Under the pieces are notes generated by a model, which was given only the letters and a program-made list of their open reading frames with translations, had not been told where the DNA came from and did not search any database. A stretch of 64,000 bases of DNA from Lasiodiplodia sp. COLG20. Its lineage: Eukaryota; Ascomycota; Dothideomycetes; Botryosphaeriales; Botryosphaeriaceae. The translations under genes and the position numbers were made by a program. The stretch lies in contig VNWV01000039.1 in the NCBI GenBank assembly GCA_009801085.1, positions 39,525-103,524 of the forward strand. The letters are read 5' to 3'. Positions 23,329 to 34,293 of this stretch are shown in pieces (the first letter of the stretch is position 1; every line of letters starts with the position of its first letter).

Positions 23329-24584
23329 ATGCCCGCCGCACAACATCCCAGCAAAAGCGACGATATGGCTCCACGTCAAAACCGTCGCGGAGAAGTCATA
23401 CAACATCCCCACTTGGGCGTCCAACGTGTTGGTGCAAATAGCACTGCCAGTATTCGCAGTAGCAGTAGCATTTATTCTATGGCCCTCAACATCGATGTAT
23501 CCCCGCGAACGTCCGTCCTCACGAGACATGGGGCTTCGAATGACGACCTGAGAACATTCGGCAGCAGACGTCCATTAGAATCGGCGCAAAGCATAGATGG
23601 GCCAAGCTTTCGAGACGTCGACTGGACAAAAAGAAGACGGGCGGAGGCTCGCCATCCAGAGAGGTCCACAAACTTGGCGACAACATATGGACGTCGGGAA
23701 CTGAAGAAGTTCGTTAAGGAACTCTGCCTTCCTAGGGTAAAAGCGTCGATTGGAAGAAGGAAGAAGAGGATAAAGGGAGGAACACACACAAAAGCAAGCT
23801 CAAGTGATGCGCAGCCACAACGGGGGCCACAGTCAGCAATAGCAGAGGAATACAGGACTCTGATTGGGAACGGACCATACGGGATGCAGACGCAGACGGG
23901 CGTCATGACCACCGACAGCGATCACTCCTCACTGGACCATCGCGGGTACAGCTCAGAAACTAGCGACTACGACGACAGCACCAACAGCGACGATGGAACA
24001 TTCGACTACATCGGCAGTGGCTTACACGATGCCGACCGAGCCTCGGCGGTCTACCTCAACAGCGAATATGCGAGGACCGATGAGATCAACGACGCCTTCG
24101 GCGACGGCCGCTACGTGCTAAGTCCGGACGGGTCACTGATGGCGCGCAGGGACTTGGGCCCGCTGCACGCGCTGCATGCGCTGCATGCCCGGGCTGCGTC
24201 GAAGATCCGGGCCTGGCGGCGGGCTGCCATTTGCGGGAGATTCAGTAGTGTATGGGCTAGGCGCAAGGCTGAAGCTGCTGCTAGTGGGAGTGTGAGCAAT
24301 GGAGCAAATGCTCGAGAAGGCTGGAGAGAAGTTAGCAGCAGTGCTCACGAACAACGAGAGCGAGGAGGATGAGTCGGGCGTTGAAGTGAGGATCCATGAG
24401 ATGGCAGAAGTTGCGCGAGAGTACAAACGGCGGGTTTTGGCGAGATGCTGCATGAATTATCAGGTAAGTGAGCGCAGGAACACGATATGATAAGCTGGGC
24501 CGTCTTGCCTCTAAGCTCTTCCAAGGCTGGAACCAGGAAGAGCTCTTTGAAGGAGGAGGAGCACTATATCGGAAAGCAAATTGA
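23329..24584 (+). CDS. Hypothetical protein, Arg/Ser-rich, lineage-restricted
   Basis: Family not recognised. The long first exon (23329-24249) is clearly open, and two further exons are proposed: 24305-24463 and 24516-24584. The second junction has a strong donor (GTAAGT at 24464) and TCTAAG acceptor. The first (GTATGG at 24250) is weaker but restores a more protein-like frame. The spliced product is 382 residues. Visible features are a basic N-terminal half with clusters such as TKRRRAEARH and GRRKKRIKGG (possible nuclear localisation), an Asp/Ser/Tyr-rich acidic middle (YSSETSDYDDSTNSDDGTFDY), an imperfect LHA repeat (LHALHALHA, about 24161-24190), and a helical C-terminus ending in an aromatic-rich segment (LFQGWNQEELFEGG). 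If unspliced at 24250, the protein ends at 24372 with low-complexity residues. Confidence 0.6.
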
Positions 24585-24884
24585 GTGCGGGAGTCCCCGC
24601 TGGCTGAAGCGGTTAGTGACTGGTGCAAGTCAAGCGTGAAGTCATTTTGATTGATGTATGGATTATGGAAATGTCGCCAATACATGCCGGAGACGTCCAT
24701 TCATCTTCAAGCTCATTAGAGAGAGCGCCAGAACTGGTTCCAACCGCATCGGAACCCCAATTCCCAACCTGCATTGATGCCCTACTTATTCTCAACCTCT
24801 TTAATCCATCTTACCATGCTCTCACTCCTGCTGCTCCGCGTCCACCTCTCCCCCCTTTCCCTCCGCCTCCCCTTTCATTCACCC
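24585..24884. other. Intergenic, convergent 3' ends
   Basis: About 300 bp between the hypothetical gene (plus) and the HECT_2 gene (minus). The part from about 24830 is pyrimidine-rich on the plus strand. No gene is supported. Confidence 0.5.
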
Positions 24885-26824
24885 TCACTGAACCTCATCG
24901 TCACTAAATCTCTCCAGCAGCCCGACATTCCATTCCTGAAACGTCCTCGCGCTCGCCGGCAGCCACCTGCCGCTCTCCTCCAGCCCCTCCTTCAATGCAT
25001 CAAAGGCGGGCAGCGGCAGGCTCAAGTCCTCTGTCGACAAGCTCTGTCTGTCCAATGCTTGTCCAGCGGCGGTTACAGCGGCAGATTGCGCAGATTCACC
25101 GTTCTGGGCCGGAGCGGGCTTCCACAGCACCTTCATAGCGCGGGTGGGGTCGTTGCGGTGGCCGTTGCTATCGTCGTCGGACGAGGCGATTGACGAGGAG
25201 AAGGAGAGATCGGGAGTAAAGACCCAAATCATGATCGGATCGCGTGCGGCCACCGCCCCACTACCGCCTTTAACCTCTTCCCCAGGATGGACGCCAGACT
25301 CGGCCATGACTGTGAACTTGCGCACTGCTTGATTCTCGATGAGGTAAAGTAGTTGAGCGGCCACCCACTTGCGTGGGCTGTACGTCTTCGTGTTCATTGT
25401 TGAATCTTTGGGCGCAGCGGCGATGCTCCATTTCCATATGCGCCAGCCCTCGGCACGCGGGTCTGTCACGCCGACGATGGTTTTGCAAGACGAGCAAATC
25501 AATTGCTGGCGCTCGGCAGTGCTGTCTGATGGCGATGTGGATTTTGAAGGCTGGAATGAAAAGTGTCAGAATCTCTGCCTCGAGTTGGTTTAAAAGTCAC
25601 ATGTTGAGGATACGAGAGAATCAAGTGGTTGTCGGTCTAGTGATTTGATTTGTCGTGTCCGCTAAGATAACTCCGATTGACAAAGTATGTATCATGTCTT
25701 AATCATCCTGCGTCTTGGGGTTCAGAGCGCAGGATTGAAACCCATGACGGAGTAAAGGAAATTGCACGCGGCAGGAAGACGGAAGAGAAACCACAGCAGT
25801 TGATCCTGAAGATCAAAAGGGGTATGCAGATCCGACTTGCCGTATGCTTGGAATTGATCTTGGGTGATTGTATCGAAGACCACGCCACTGAGTCGAGCAC
25901 AAAGCTCTGGCAAGGCCTCCTTCTTGTCACCCGTCATCCAGCGCAGCAATCTCAACGTAAGGTGAAATAGGGTAAACAAGGGGAGGGATAGCGGGATAAA
26001 CTTGCTTGAGAAGCACCGGAAGTGTGTAATCGTGATCTTACCTGTACGCCCAAACAGTCTTCTTCTGCGAGGAGCAAATACGCGAGATCAACGTATCCAA
26101 TGCCCTTTTTTGCCATGATGCGATTACTTGCCGCATACCCCTTCTCTTTGCCTACGCCGTCGCGCCCGTGCGTGTGGCCTGGAAGATGATGCTCATGCGG
26201 CTTATGGCAGTGCCAAAAGTCCATCATTTCCGCCCAATTTTCATTTGGCAAATCCATCCACTTCTCGACGCCACGGCTGCGCTCCTCGCTTGGTGCTGCC
26301 TCCTCTGAATACCCAGGGTTGTCCGCCTTCGCCTCCACCTCCACAGCTCCATCACCCCCGCTCTTCCCTACCTTTACAACCTCCGTCCCACACCCGCGAC
26401 ACACCACCCTTGCACACTCCGCAAGCTTACCCGCATCCCACGGCACCACATTCTCCCCGCCACCAGCACCGCCCTTCAGCAACCCGCCTGGACTCCGCTC
26501 CTTCAGCTGCAGGCGCAGCGACAGCTCCTTGGCCGGGGATGCGGGCAGGGTGAGCGCGGCACTGCCGCCGCCAACGACGCGGGTGGGCAGGCGGATGGAC
26601 GCGCACTCGCCCTCGTGGGTGAGGGTGATGGACTCGCCGTCGGCGGAGAGCTCTGCGCGCGTCTGCTCGGTGTGGTCGGTGCGGAGCGAGGCGAAGAAGG
26701 TGACGGTGCGGATGTGCAGCAGGAGTTCGGCGTAGAGATGGAGGATGGACGATGATGGCGATGACGAAGAAGAAGAAGAGGACCGAGGCCGCGGCGCGGA
26801 TGCGGGAGGTGAGGTGAGCGACAT
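24885..26824 (-). CDS. HECT_2 family protein, UBE3D / Ipa1-like
   Basis: Similar to the family of human UBE3D (E2-binding, HECT-like ubiquitin ligase) and yeast Ipa1, which is linked to pre-mRNA 3' end processing. The start is the ATG at 26824; the frame extends further but with no upstream ATG. Exon 1 (26824-26042) ends in an in-phase GTAAGA donor. It contains the Ser-rich N-terminus, a C-x2-C pair (RVVCRGCGTE) and the family hallmark WMDLPNENWAEMMDFWHCHKP (about residues 188-210), followed by KGIGYVDLAYLLLAEEDC. The last exon (25550-24885) holds the second C-x2-C (LICSSCKTIVG), WRIWKWSI and the C-terminal FQEWNVGLLER. Joining these two directly keeps phase and family order but needs an intron of about 490 nt, far longer than its neighbours; see findings. 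If joined so, the protein is 482 residues. Confidence 0.75.
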
Positions 26825-27546
26825 CGGGGCTGAGCGAGACCGATCCAAAAGAGCCAAGCGCGCTGCGTTCGGCGAACGTTGCAGCGGAAGGGTCGGGTAG
26901 GGAAAAAAACGGTGGTCGACGTGTGGTTGAAGCCACGCGGGTGAGAAGACAAGGCCGGCGGCGAACGGACCACCGCTTACTTTCCCTGAGCCACAGCGGG
27001 GCCCTTATCACGTGCTGGAGGGCTGCTGCAACGCGATTCACGTCGAGTCTAAGCTCTGCAAATCACACAAGACCCTCTTGACGTCAGCGGCGTCGCGGAT
27101 TAGATCTGTGGTTCTGTGGAGCATTGCTGTCAGCGCCACAGTGGGTGCTGAAAGATCTGAGCCATCGTAACTAGTTTCTATCGGCATCTAACCTCCACTT
27201 ACGTAGGTAGTTGAAGCTACCATTTGGGCATAGATGTGTATTATTACGTACGTCGAATGTTTCCGCTGGAGGAAATTGCGAGCGATCATTTCTTTTAGCA
27301 CCCACGTGGCGCGCGACTCATGGCGTTCCCGAAGCTAAGCTTTCAAATAAAGTAGTCGTGCGATTAAATTAGGCTAGGAATAGTAGTCTGTACAACGTGT
27401 CTCATGGATTGGGGGAATCTACATATCTGGGGAATAGTGTGAAGGAACAAAATGAAGCCGCAAGCAACCGATACCAGGGGAATCTGCCAATGCTTAAAAC
27501 AGGAAACCAGACCCAAAAACCCTTCCGCTGGCTCTCATGAATTGAT
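26825..27546. other. Intergenic, HECT_2 promoter and AspRS-DUF2156 3' flank
   Basis: 722 bp between two minus-strand genes. The part near the HECT_2 start (26825-27000) is GC-rich, while 27060-27540 is AT-richer and holds the presumed 3' end of the upstream gene. No coding potential seen. Confidence 0.5.
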
Positions 27547-30500
27547 CTAGTCGTCATCCTCGAAGAAGCTCAGAATCGCCTTCACAGCCATGGGACCCAG
27601 CCCATGGGGCGGGTAGCACACGTAGATCGGATCCTCGTGCGCGCCCAGCTTCTCACGGAACTCGCTCTTGTTTGTGAGCTTGAGCTCCGTGGCAATCGCA
27701 TGGTACGCCTTGCTCAGCACCTTGACACGCGGCTTCTTCATATTGTGCCCAGGCGTGAACTTGGAGCTGGCGCCACCACCGAACGTGACGTTGGTCTCGC
27801 CCTTCTCGGCAAGCTTCTTGAGAGAGTGCGTGACAATATATTCGATCGTGCCCGACGCGGCTCCCGGGAAGTCAAGCGAGTACTTGACCTGCCACCCGTG
27901 GTCAGGCGAGAGCTGGGCCAGCGCGACGAACGCCGAAATGTTGCCCTCCTTGTCCTGTGCGTAAAAGTACCACCGGTGCTCCATGTCCTGCCATGGGTGG
28001 ATGTCCGTCAGGTGGACCTGCTTGCCCTTGCGGTTGTTCAACCAATCCTGGACACGCTTGTCGACCTTATCGCGGATTTCTTGCGGTGGCGGCGACCCGA
28101 TCGGGTAGTCGACAATCTTGATGCCCTCCTTCTCCGCGTGTCTGATCTTGCGCTGCAGGTCGTGATCACGTTGTGCAGGGTTGTTGGTAGGATCAAGACG
28201 CTGCTCAGCGGCAACCGAGAACGTGCGCCAGTTGAAGCGAGTAGCCAGCACTTCCTCAACTTCCGGGCCGACCAGCAACCACAGCGGCTTGAGGTTACGC
28301 TCCTTCTTGATCCACCTGAGATATCCGGAAATAGTCTTGACGTACTGAGACTGGTGACACAGTGGATCGCCCACGGTAATTGCGTAATCACCCTGCGGTA
28401 CAAAGCCGACCGCAGCACCCGTAAAGTCATCACGCCAAATCTGAGTGCGCGGCTCGAGCCAGGATGTGTTGGAAGCATCACCGTAGTTGGCAATAAGCTT
28501 CTCGATGGTCTGGAAGTCGATGTGGGCGGCGGCACGGTCTTGGCCCTCCCACGGCGGGTGAAGTGTGCTTGCTTCAGGGTGACGCAACTGCTTGATTGGC
28601 GGCTTCGCAGGCAAGCTCTTGGGGTCCCTGGGGTACATGGAGGCGTGTCTGATGTCGCCGAGGTTGAGGAAAAGCATGAGCATGCGCTCCAAACCAATAC
28701 CACCACCTCCATGGGGAGGAGCACCCCACTCGAAGCCCTGGACATACTCTTCCAGAACCTTCGGGTCCATTTTAAGCCTTTCCATGTTCCTGATCAGCAT
28801 GTCTGCGTCATGGATACGCTGTCCACCAGACAGGATCTCCTGGCCACGCAGGAAGATATCGAACGAGTTGGTGATGTCCGAGTTCTCGGGGTCTGGCATG
28901 GCATAGAAAGGACGGGCAGAAGCCGGGAACTTGTCGATGATGTAGTAGTCAGTGTTGTATTTCTCCTTGATGACCTTGCCAAGCTGGATCTCATCTTTCG
29001 TGCCAAGATCCTCGTTCTCGGGCAGAGGGTTTCCCTCTTCATCTCTCCACCCAGACTCGTTCAAGAGACGGACGGCCTCGGCAAATGAAAGAGTGAGAGT
29101 CTGGTCCAGCCAAACAAGGTCTTCGTGGGGGAACTGGCGCTTGACGACATCGAGCTCGTGCCTGTACTTCTCGTAAACGCCCTTGAAGATGAACTTGAAG
29201 GTGTTGTCGAGCATTCGAAGAACTTCGTGGTAATGCTCGTCGATGGCCATCTCGAGATCGAGACCAGTGTACTCAGTCAAGTGCCTGTGAGTGTTGCTGT
29301 TCTCAGCACGGAAGACGGCACCAATCTCGTACACTCTGCCAAAATCGGCAGAGATACACATCTGCTTGGCCAACTGCGGGCTCTGGGCTAAGAATGCGGG
29401 ACGACCGAAGTAGTCAAGTTTGAACACGCTAGCACCGGATTCGGTCGCACCACCCTGGAGCTTAGGGGTATGAATTTCAACGAAACCTTGGGTATCAAGA
29501 TAAGTACGGAAAAAGTTGCAAAGACCGGATTGAATGCGGAAGATTGCTTGCGAAGTGGTGGACCGAAGGTCGATGACGCGGTTCGATAGGCGTGTCCGGT
29601 CAGCAACGCGGACTCTGGTATCGCCCTCCTGCTCGGTCTCGGCCTTGGTGACCTCGGCCTCGGCGACGCTGAAGGGAAGCGGAGTAGTGACTTTTGATTC
29701 GACGTGGAGCTCGTGCACTGAAATCTCGACGTCGTGGATAGTGGTGCCCTTGATCTCGCCTTCCTTGGCCTTGGGTGGTTGTACGATACCCTTGACGAGA
29801 ACGACGGATTCGACGTCCAGGTGCTCAGCCCAGTAGACGAAGTGGGGGGAAACGGAGCCGTGCTCGTGAAGAACACCCTGAATGGTGAGAGTCTGCTGGC
29901 GGAGGACGAAGAAGACAAGATGGGCGCTCATTTTGCGGATGTGGTGGATTCGGGCGCGGAAAAGAACCTCCTTACCGGCATCGTTGGCGGACAAGGAACC
30001 GATGTTGCAGCGCTCCTGGTGCTTCCACTCGCCGGCGTAGTTGTTCACGGGCAGCTCGCCATACTTGGCACGCTGTTCGGGTGTCTCCTCCTTCTTAGCG
30101 CGCTCCTCCATCTCCCGGCGTTTGCGCAGCTGAGCTTCCTGCTTCTCCTCGACTTGGCGCCTGTGCTCTTCCCACTCGGCATGCTTTTCCTGCTTCTTGA
30201 GCTGAGCCTTGCTCATGGGTTCGCCGTCGCGGTTGAGCGGAACGTCAGTGGAGTCGGAGTCCGAGTCGTGGCCTAGGTGCAGCTTTTCACGGAGAGCGCG
30301 GACAGGGCTGTGGGAAGCCTTTTCGCTGAAGTTGGTACTGGTGCGGTGGTTGCTGCGGTCGAAGGTGCCGCTGGAACGGCCGGCGAGCTCTTTCCTGTCA
30401 AAGGTGCCGCTGCTGCGGCTGAAGATGCCCGAGGTGCGTGGCGAGGACTTGGGCGAGTTCTTCACCACGGGCGAGGAAATGCCTGACGAGGGAGCGACGG

Positions 30501-30606
30501 GCGAGTTGACGCCATTGGGCTTGGGGCTCCTGGTCGAGCCGTCGTCGGAGGAGGACTGGCTGCCAGTCTTGAGCTTGCTGAGCGCCTTTTTCAGGGCGGC
30601 GGGCAT
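27547..30606 (-). CDS. erdS: AspRS-DUF2156 fusion, ergosteryl-3beta-O-L-aspartate synthase (ErdS-like)
   Basis: A single intronless exon of 1019 residues. Residues 1-200 are a Ser/Pro-rich then Lys/Glu-rich charged extension. An OB-fold anticodon-binding domain starts near 205 (EVLFRARIHHIRKMSAHLVFFVLRQQ). The class IIb AspRS catalytic domain follows. It holds motif 2 (FRAENSNTHRHLTEYTGLDLEM, near 430) and motif 3 (GGGGIGLERMLMLFLNLGDIRHASMYPRDP, near 635). Residues of about 690-1010 form a DUF2156 acyltransferase-type (GNAT-fold) domain: WRDDFTGAAVGFVPQGDYAITVGDP, WLLVGPEVEEVLA, WYFYAQDKEGNISAFVALAQLSPDHGWQVKYSLD, GGGASSKFTPGHNMKKPRVKVLSKAYH. Published work on fungi shows that this architecture charges tRNA-Asp and then transfers Asp to the 3-hydroxyl of ergosterol. 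Function here is inferred from architecture. A separate AspRS for protein synthesis is expected elsewhere. Confidence 0.93.
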   Translation of the reverse strand: MPAALKKALSKLKTGSQSSSDDGSTRSPKPNGVNSPVAPSSGISSPVVKNSPKSSPRTSGIFSRSSGTFDRKELAGRSSGTFDRSNHRTSTNFSEKASHSPVRALREKLHLGHDSDSDSTDVPLNRDGEPMSKAQLKKQEKHAEWEEHRRQVEEKQEAQLRKRREMEERAKKEETPEQRAKYGELPVNNYAGEWKHQERCNIGSLSANDAGKEVLFRARIHHIRKMSAHLVFFVLRQQTLTIQGVLHEHGSVSPHFVYWAEHLDVESVVLVKGIVQPPKAKEGEIKGTTIHDVEISVHELHVESKVTTPLPFSVAEAEVTKAETEQEGDTRVRVADRTRLSNRVIDLRSTTSQAIFRIQSGLCNFFRTYLDTQGFVEIHTPKLQGGATESGASVFKLDYFGRPAFLAQSPQLAKQMCISADFGRVYEIGAVFRAENSNTHRHLTEYTGLDLEMAIDEHYHEVLRMLDNTFKFIFKGVYEKYRHELDVVKRQFPHEDLVWLDQTLTLSFAEAVRLLNESGWRDEEGNPLPENEDLGTKDEIQLGKVIKEKYNTDYYIIDKFPASARPFYAMPDPENSDITNSFDIFLRGQEILSGGQRIHDADMLIRNMERLKMDPKVLEEYVQGFEWGAPPHGGGGIGLERMLMLFLNLGDIRHASMYPRDPKSLPAKPPIKQLRHPEASTLHPPWEGQDRAAAHIDFQTIEKLIANYGDASNTSWLEPRTQIWRDDFTGAAVGFVPQGDYAITVGDPLCHQSQYVKTISGYLRWIKKERNLKPLWLLVGPEVEEVLATRFNWRTFSVAAEQRLDPTNNPAQRDHDLQRKIRHAEKEGIKIVDYPIGSPPPQEIRDKVDKRVQDWLNNRKGKQVHLTDIHPWQDMEHRWYFYAQDKEGNISAFVALAQLSPDHGWQVKYSLDFPGAASGTIEYIVTHSLKKLAEKGETNVTFGGGASSKFTPGHNMKKPRVKVLSKAYHAIATELKLTNKSEFREKLGAHEDPIYVCYPPHGLGPMAVKAILSFFEDDD

Positions 30607-32277
30607 GGCGGCGGTGCGGGAATAATCAAATGTGAAGCGGGTAGCGGCGGAGGCGCGGCAAAAGGCGCAGCGAGGCTCGCAGACGTCTTAGACGAGACAA
30701 TGTCCGCGGCGAGTGGTTGAGGGTGAAGAGGAAATGACGGCTCAGGCAGCGGCGGCGCGGGTGGATTTGAATGGTGAGCGAGGTGCTGGCGGCGGGCCAT
30801 GGAACCCACGTCATAAGCATCGGCCGGGTTCCCTACCCTACGCGGCGCGGGAAGCTTGGAGCATGCAGCCTCCGCGTGGCGCGTCATCGCCGCTTGGCGA
30901 GGCTTCTCGGGGCCCTACTCCCGCTTGCAGCGAATAACAAAGCCGCAGCGGGAACAATCGCCTTTGGCGTGCTCAGCCCAGCCCGTTCCTGGCGACGTGC
31001 TCGTCCGCCAGCCGTGCGGCTTGCTGACCGCCCACAAAGAACCCATCTTGAAGCGGCGCGCCGCGTCCGGCTCATCCGGCTTGCCTATCAGTCAGCACGC
31101 TGCTGGCCGTTCGAGACTCGCATCTCGTCATCGGCCGACCCGGACGGAAGCGCCAGCGCCCCGAACTCCGTCAACAAATTTGCACACATGCCCCCTGCTG
31201 CTGTCACGAGGGAAATTTAGACCTTCCTCAATCTTCCGCGGTCCCTTGCGGCCGGGCGGTCGGCTACGGAAGCGCCCGCGGGTGCGAGAGAGCTCTCCGG
31301 CTTCCGATGGCGATCGATGATGGCAGCCATCACCACTCGCGCCCAGCCCCACCCAGCACTTTTCCATACCGCAGAAAGAGATCTCTGATGCATCGACAAC
31401 CTGTTCTCAGCCCGCATTCCCGCATCATGCACATCTTCCCCCTCCCAGTTAGCCACCGCCACACCTCTGCTCCAACGTGAAACCTCAGCCTGACGAATTG
31501 GTCCTCCCCCTCCGCTCAGAAACCAGCTAGCTTCCTTGCAAATGTCCTGCATGATGACCCTTGCCGTCACCGAGGATCTGCGCTCATCTCGCTGAGAACC
31601 TGTAATCCCGTTGGAGATCAAGAAGCCTTCGCTGTGGCTGGTGCCTCAGCAAACGCGTGCGCAAGAGTGACATCACTCCTTATCAAGTCTGGGCCCTAGG
31701 TGCACTGTGTGCCCCATCTCACCTTACTCTCACATTATTGGCTCGCCCGGCCAATCGCTGACTTTTCCGTGCCATAGTTGCGGCCCCGGGATGCTTAATT
31801 CGACCTTTGTGTGGAGAACGCAAAACAAGACCTGCTTCTCTAGCCAATGCTATATTTGCTACATTCGGCGCTTGATTCGCGACTACGCCCCGGACTCGTA
31901 ACCAGCCTCGCCTGGACCGCTCCATGCGTACGTCACATGCATGCAATGCAATAGGGGAGAATGATCACTCGCAATTTGTCCGTGAAAGGGGCGGTTCCTG
32001 GGTTTACCATCACCGCTCAATCGGGACGCGTGACACTTGGTGAGCCCAGTCGTAAACCGCAAATGTATGTCATTCCTGGAGATCCTAAAGTGAAAGAGTG
32101 AACGAGTAGGGTATATCGAACTTTTGAACGTGCGCAGCCTCCCAAAAACAATCCAGTCCCGCCTAGTGACCCAATAAACGCCTCCTGCCGTACGCTATAT
32201 GTATACTACGCTTCCATCGCGCGCCCGATCCCAACGCATCACCGTTGACTCCTTTCCCCCTTTTCTAGTTGGCGCCC
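30607..32277. other. Intergenic, promoter of the erdS-like gene
   Basis: A 1.67 kb region upstream of the AspRS-DUF2156 gene and downstream of the questin oxidase-like gene, both minus strand. It is GC-rich from 30607 to about 31400 and more even beyond. Open frames lack motifs or plausible composition. No RNA gene was recognised. Confidence 0.5.
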
Positions 32278-34293
32278 CTAGGAGCTTCTTCGGCTACTCC
32301 CCTCACTTCCACTGAGCGTTGGCGCCCAGCTGGTCCGTCTGCCGGGGCCAGCTATGCCTCCAACACCACTGTCGCCAATGATGCTGGTCCTCCGCCCACC
32401 GCCAGCGCGGTAAGCGTCCTCGCCTAGGTCTCCGACGATGCTAGGTTGGCGGGTGCGCGTGTGGAGGCGCACGTCCTCGTCGCCGAATTGACCGAACCCT
32501 CCCCACCCGTCGAATTCAGTCGCAAAGCGCACTGCTGCCTTCAAGAAGAACCGCTTGTCGTCAGGCCAAGTTTTCGCTGCGTCTTGCATGGCGCGGATGG
32601 CTGTTTTACATTCCGTCAGCTTCAACACATCTCCGGAAGCCATGCCATGTGAACCATACCTTTGACGTAGTTTCCGTCCAAGCAGAAACGTCCCTTGAGC
32701 GCGCAGCTCTGCACATCGCTCCACCCTCTGCCCTCTTCCAGGTCTTCGTTATCGAACGCCACGACGTCAACCTTGGGACGCTTTTGTGCAATGTATATGG
32801 CGAGCACGAAGAGCCACCATTGCCTCACCAACGGAACGTGGAATTTGGTCGGAATCAGAGGAAGCAGCACTCGTACGGCGTGGCTTGTCGTGACCAGCTG
32901 CGTGGCATAGAAGTCGTACCGTCTCTTTCTGTCGCCGCTGCTTTTTGCCATGAGCAACGCCACCACCACCTTCTGCGCTTCAAGGAACTGCTCTGTGAAA
33001 GTGATCTTCTCCCGTGGGCTGGTCGGGCTTGTGGATCCAGTGGGGCTAGAACTACCGCTGCTGCCGCTGTTGTAACCATAGATCTGCCAGTTGTTCCAGT
33101 GCTCCAGCACGGCTTCTTCCTTCAGGTCGAACAAAGTCTCGATATTTGCGCCTCCTGGACTGTCGAATAAGCCATCGAAGCGCTTGTCCGCCGCAACGCG
33201 CTTCAGAATCTCGGCAAGGGACGTCGTCGGGTTGGTGGGAGGGCGCGTGTACTTCGCATCGTCGAGGTAGCGGTGCATGAAGTTGTAATAGCAGGTGCTG
33301 AATGCGAGCGCCTCGATCGCCAGCGTGCGCGATTTCAATTCGAAAGCGTACCCAAGGTGAATGAGTGGGTGGCCGACTATGCAGCAAAGATATTAACGCA
33401 AATCCGATCCAGTGACGATTTCGACAAACTTACAGCCAGCAATGAAGTTGTTGATCAGCGGTTGTTCGCCGCCGAAAAGATAGTCTTCCAGCATCTTCTT
33501 CCAGTCATAGCTATACTGCACCAACTGATCTTCAAAGAAGTCGACGAAGGCGCGTTGGTACCTGCTCCCAGTCAGCAGCCGGTCTTGAGCTTTCCTAATG
33601 CGCCGGATGTACGAACTCTCTTTTGCCCAGAAAGTCGCGCCAGTCATGCTTCGCGATCTCGCATGGCGCATCTTGCCAGGGCTCGAGCTGCTCGGCTTCT
33701 CTATCGTAGATCTCGTTCAGGTGCTCGGCAGTTGCGCCGAGGACGTAGGCAGCACCTAGTATCTGGGCTAAGTTAGTTCAGTCCGTGACCTAGAACTTCG
33801 ACGTCCACCTCCATCACAGCTGACAATACACGGACTCGGAGCTCGCAGAAGCTTTGACTTTGGCATAGCTAGCTCCTGCGCTATGGAACTAGCTTGCCGG
33901 TCTGGCCAGCTCGCAGCTCACCGCTTCTTGTGCAGGGAAGCCGAGCACACGACTCGCAGGTGACAACAGACCACAACAACATGGGAAGCGGGGTGACATA
34001 TCCAGGCAGGCAAGCAGGGCAGCGCGAGCAGGGCCAGAGTGGAATGAGATCTGGCGAGCAGTAAAAGAATATGCACATACGTGAGCAGTATTGTTCCGAC
34101 ACCTTCCGTCCTTGTACACAATGCTGTGGTTGGCATGGTTTGCGCGGAGCAAGTGCTTCAGCGTCCGCGGACGCTTTTCCGCCGCGGTTTCGACATCATG
34201 GATTTCGACGGATGCAAGCTCGACGCGCGGACCCTTGGAGCCTAGGCCGAAGCTGGGGAGGCGAATTGAGGGGAGCGTGAACATGGACGACAT
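32278..34293 (-). CDS. Questin oxidase-like / AflY (HypA)-like protein
   Basis: Member of the questin oxidase-like family (PF14027), which includes AflY of aflatoxin synthesis and GedK-type questin oxidases; those act as Baeyer-Villiger-type oxygenases on anthraquinones. Exons on the minus strand are 34293-34081, 33762-33617, 33561-33434, 33376-32660 and 32600-32278, all in phase, giving 508 residues. Family markers: ANHANHSIVY then a His-containing NNTAH, ILGAAYVLGATAEHLNEIYDRE, YQRAFVDFFEDQLVQ, GHPLIHLGYAFELKSRTLAIEALAFSTCYYN, and a C-terminal VKGAIRAMQDAAKTWPDDKRFFLKAAVRFATEFDGWGGFG. The C-terminal ~60 residues are a Ser/Gly/Arg-rich tail. Most ascomycetes have several such genes outside any toxin cluster, and no polyketide synthase is visible nearby, so a role in toxin synthesis is not claimed. 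The first intron, 318 nt, is unusually long. Confidence 0.88.

Noticed and set aside
27604..29088. 494-codon open frame on the plus strand, antisense to the AspRS-DUF2156 gene
   Set aside because: It is the mirror of a well-supported GC-biased coding exon; it shows no family motif and the minus-strand gene has clear catalytic motifs.
5278..34293. A secondary metabolite cluster built from the oxygenase, NmrA-like, questin oxidase-like and transporter genes
   Set aside because: No polyketide, peptide or terpene synthase is present and housekeeping genes are interspersed throughout.
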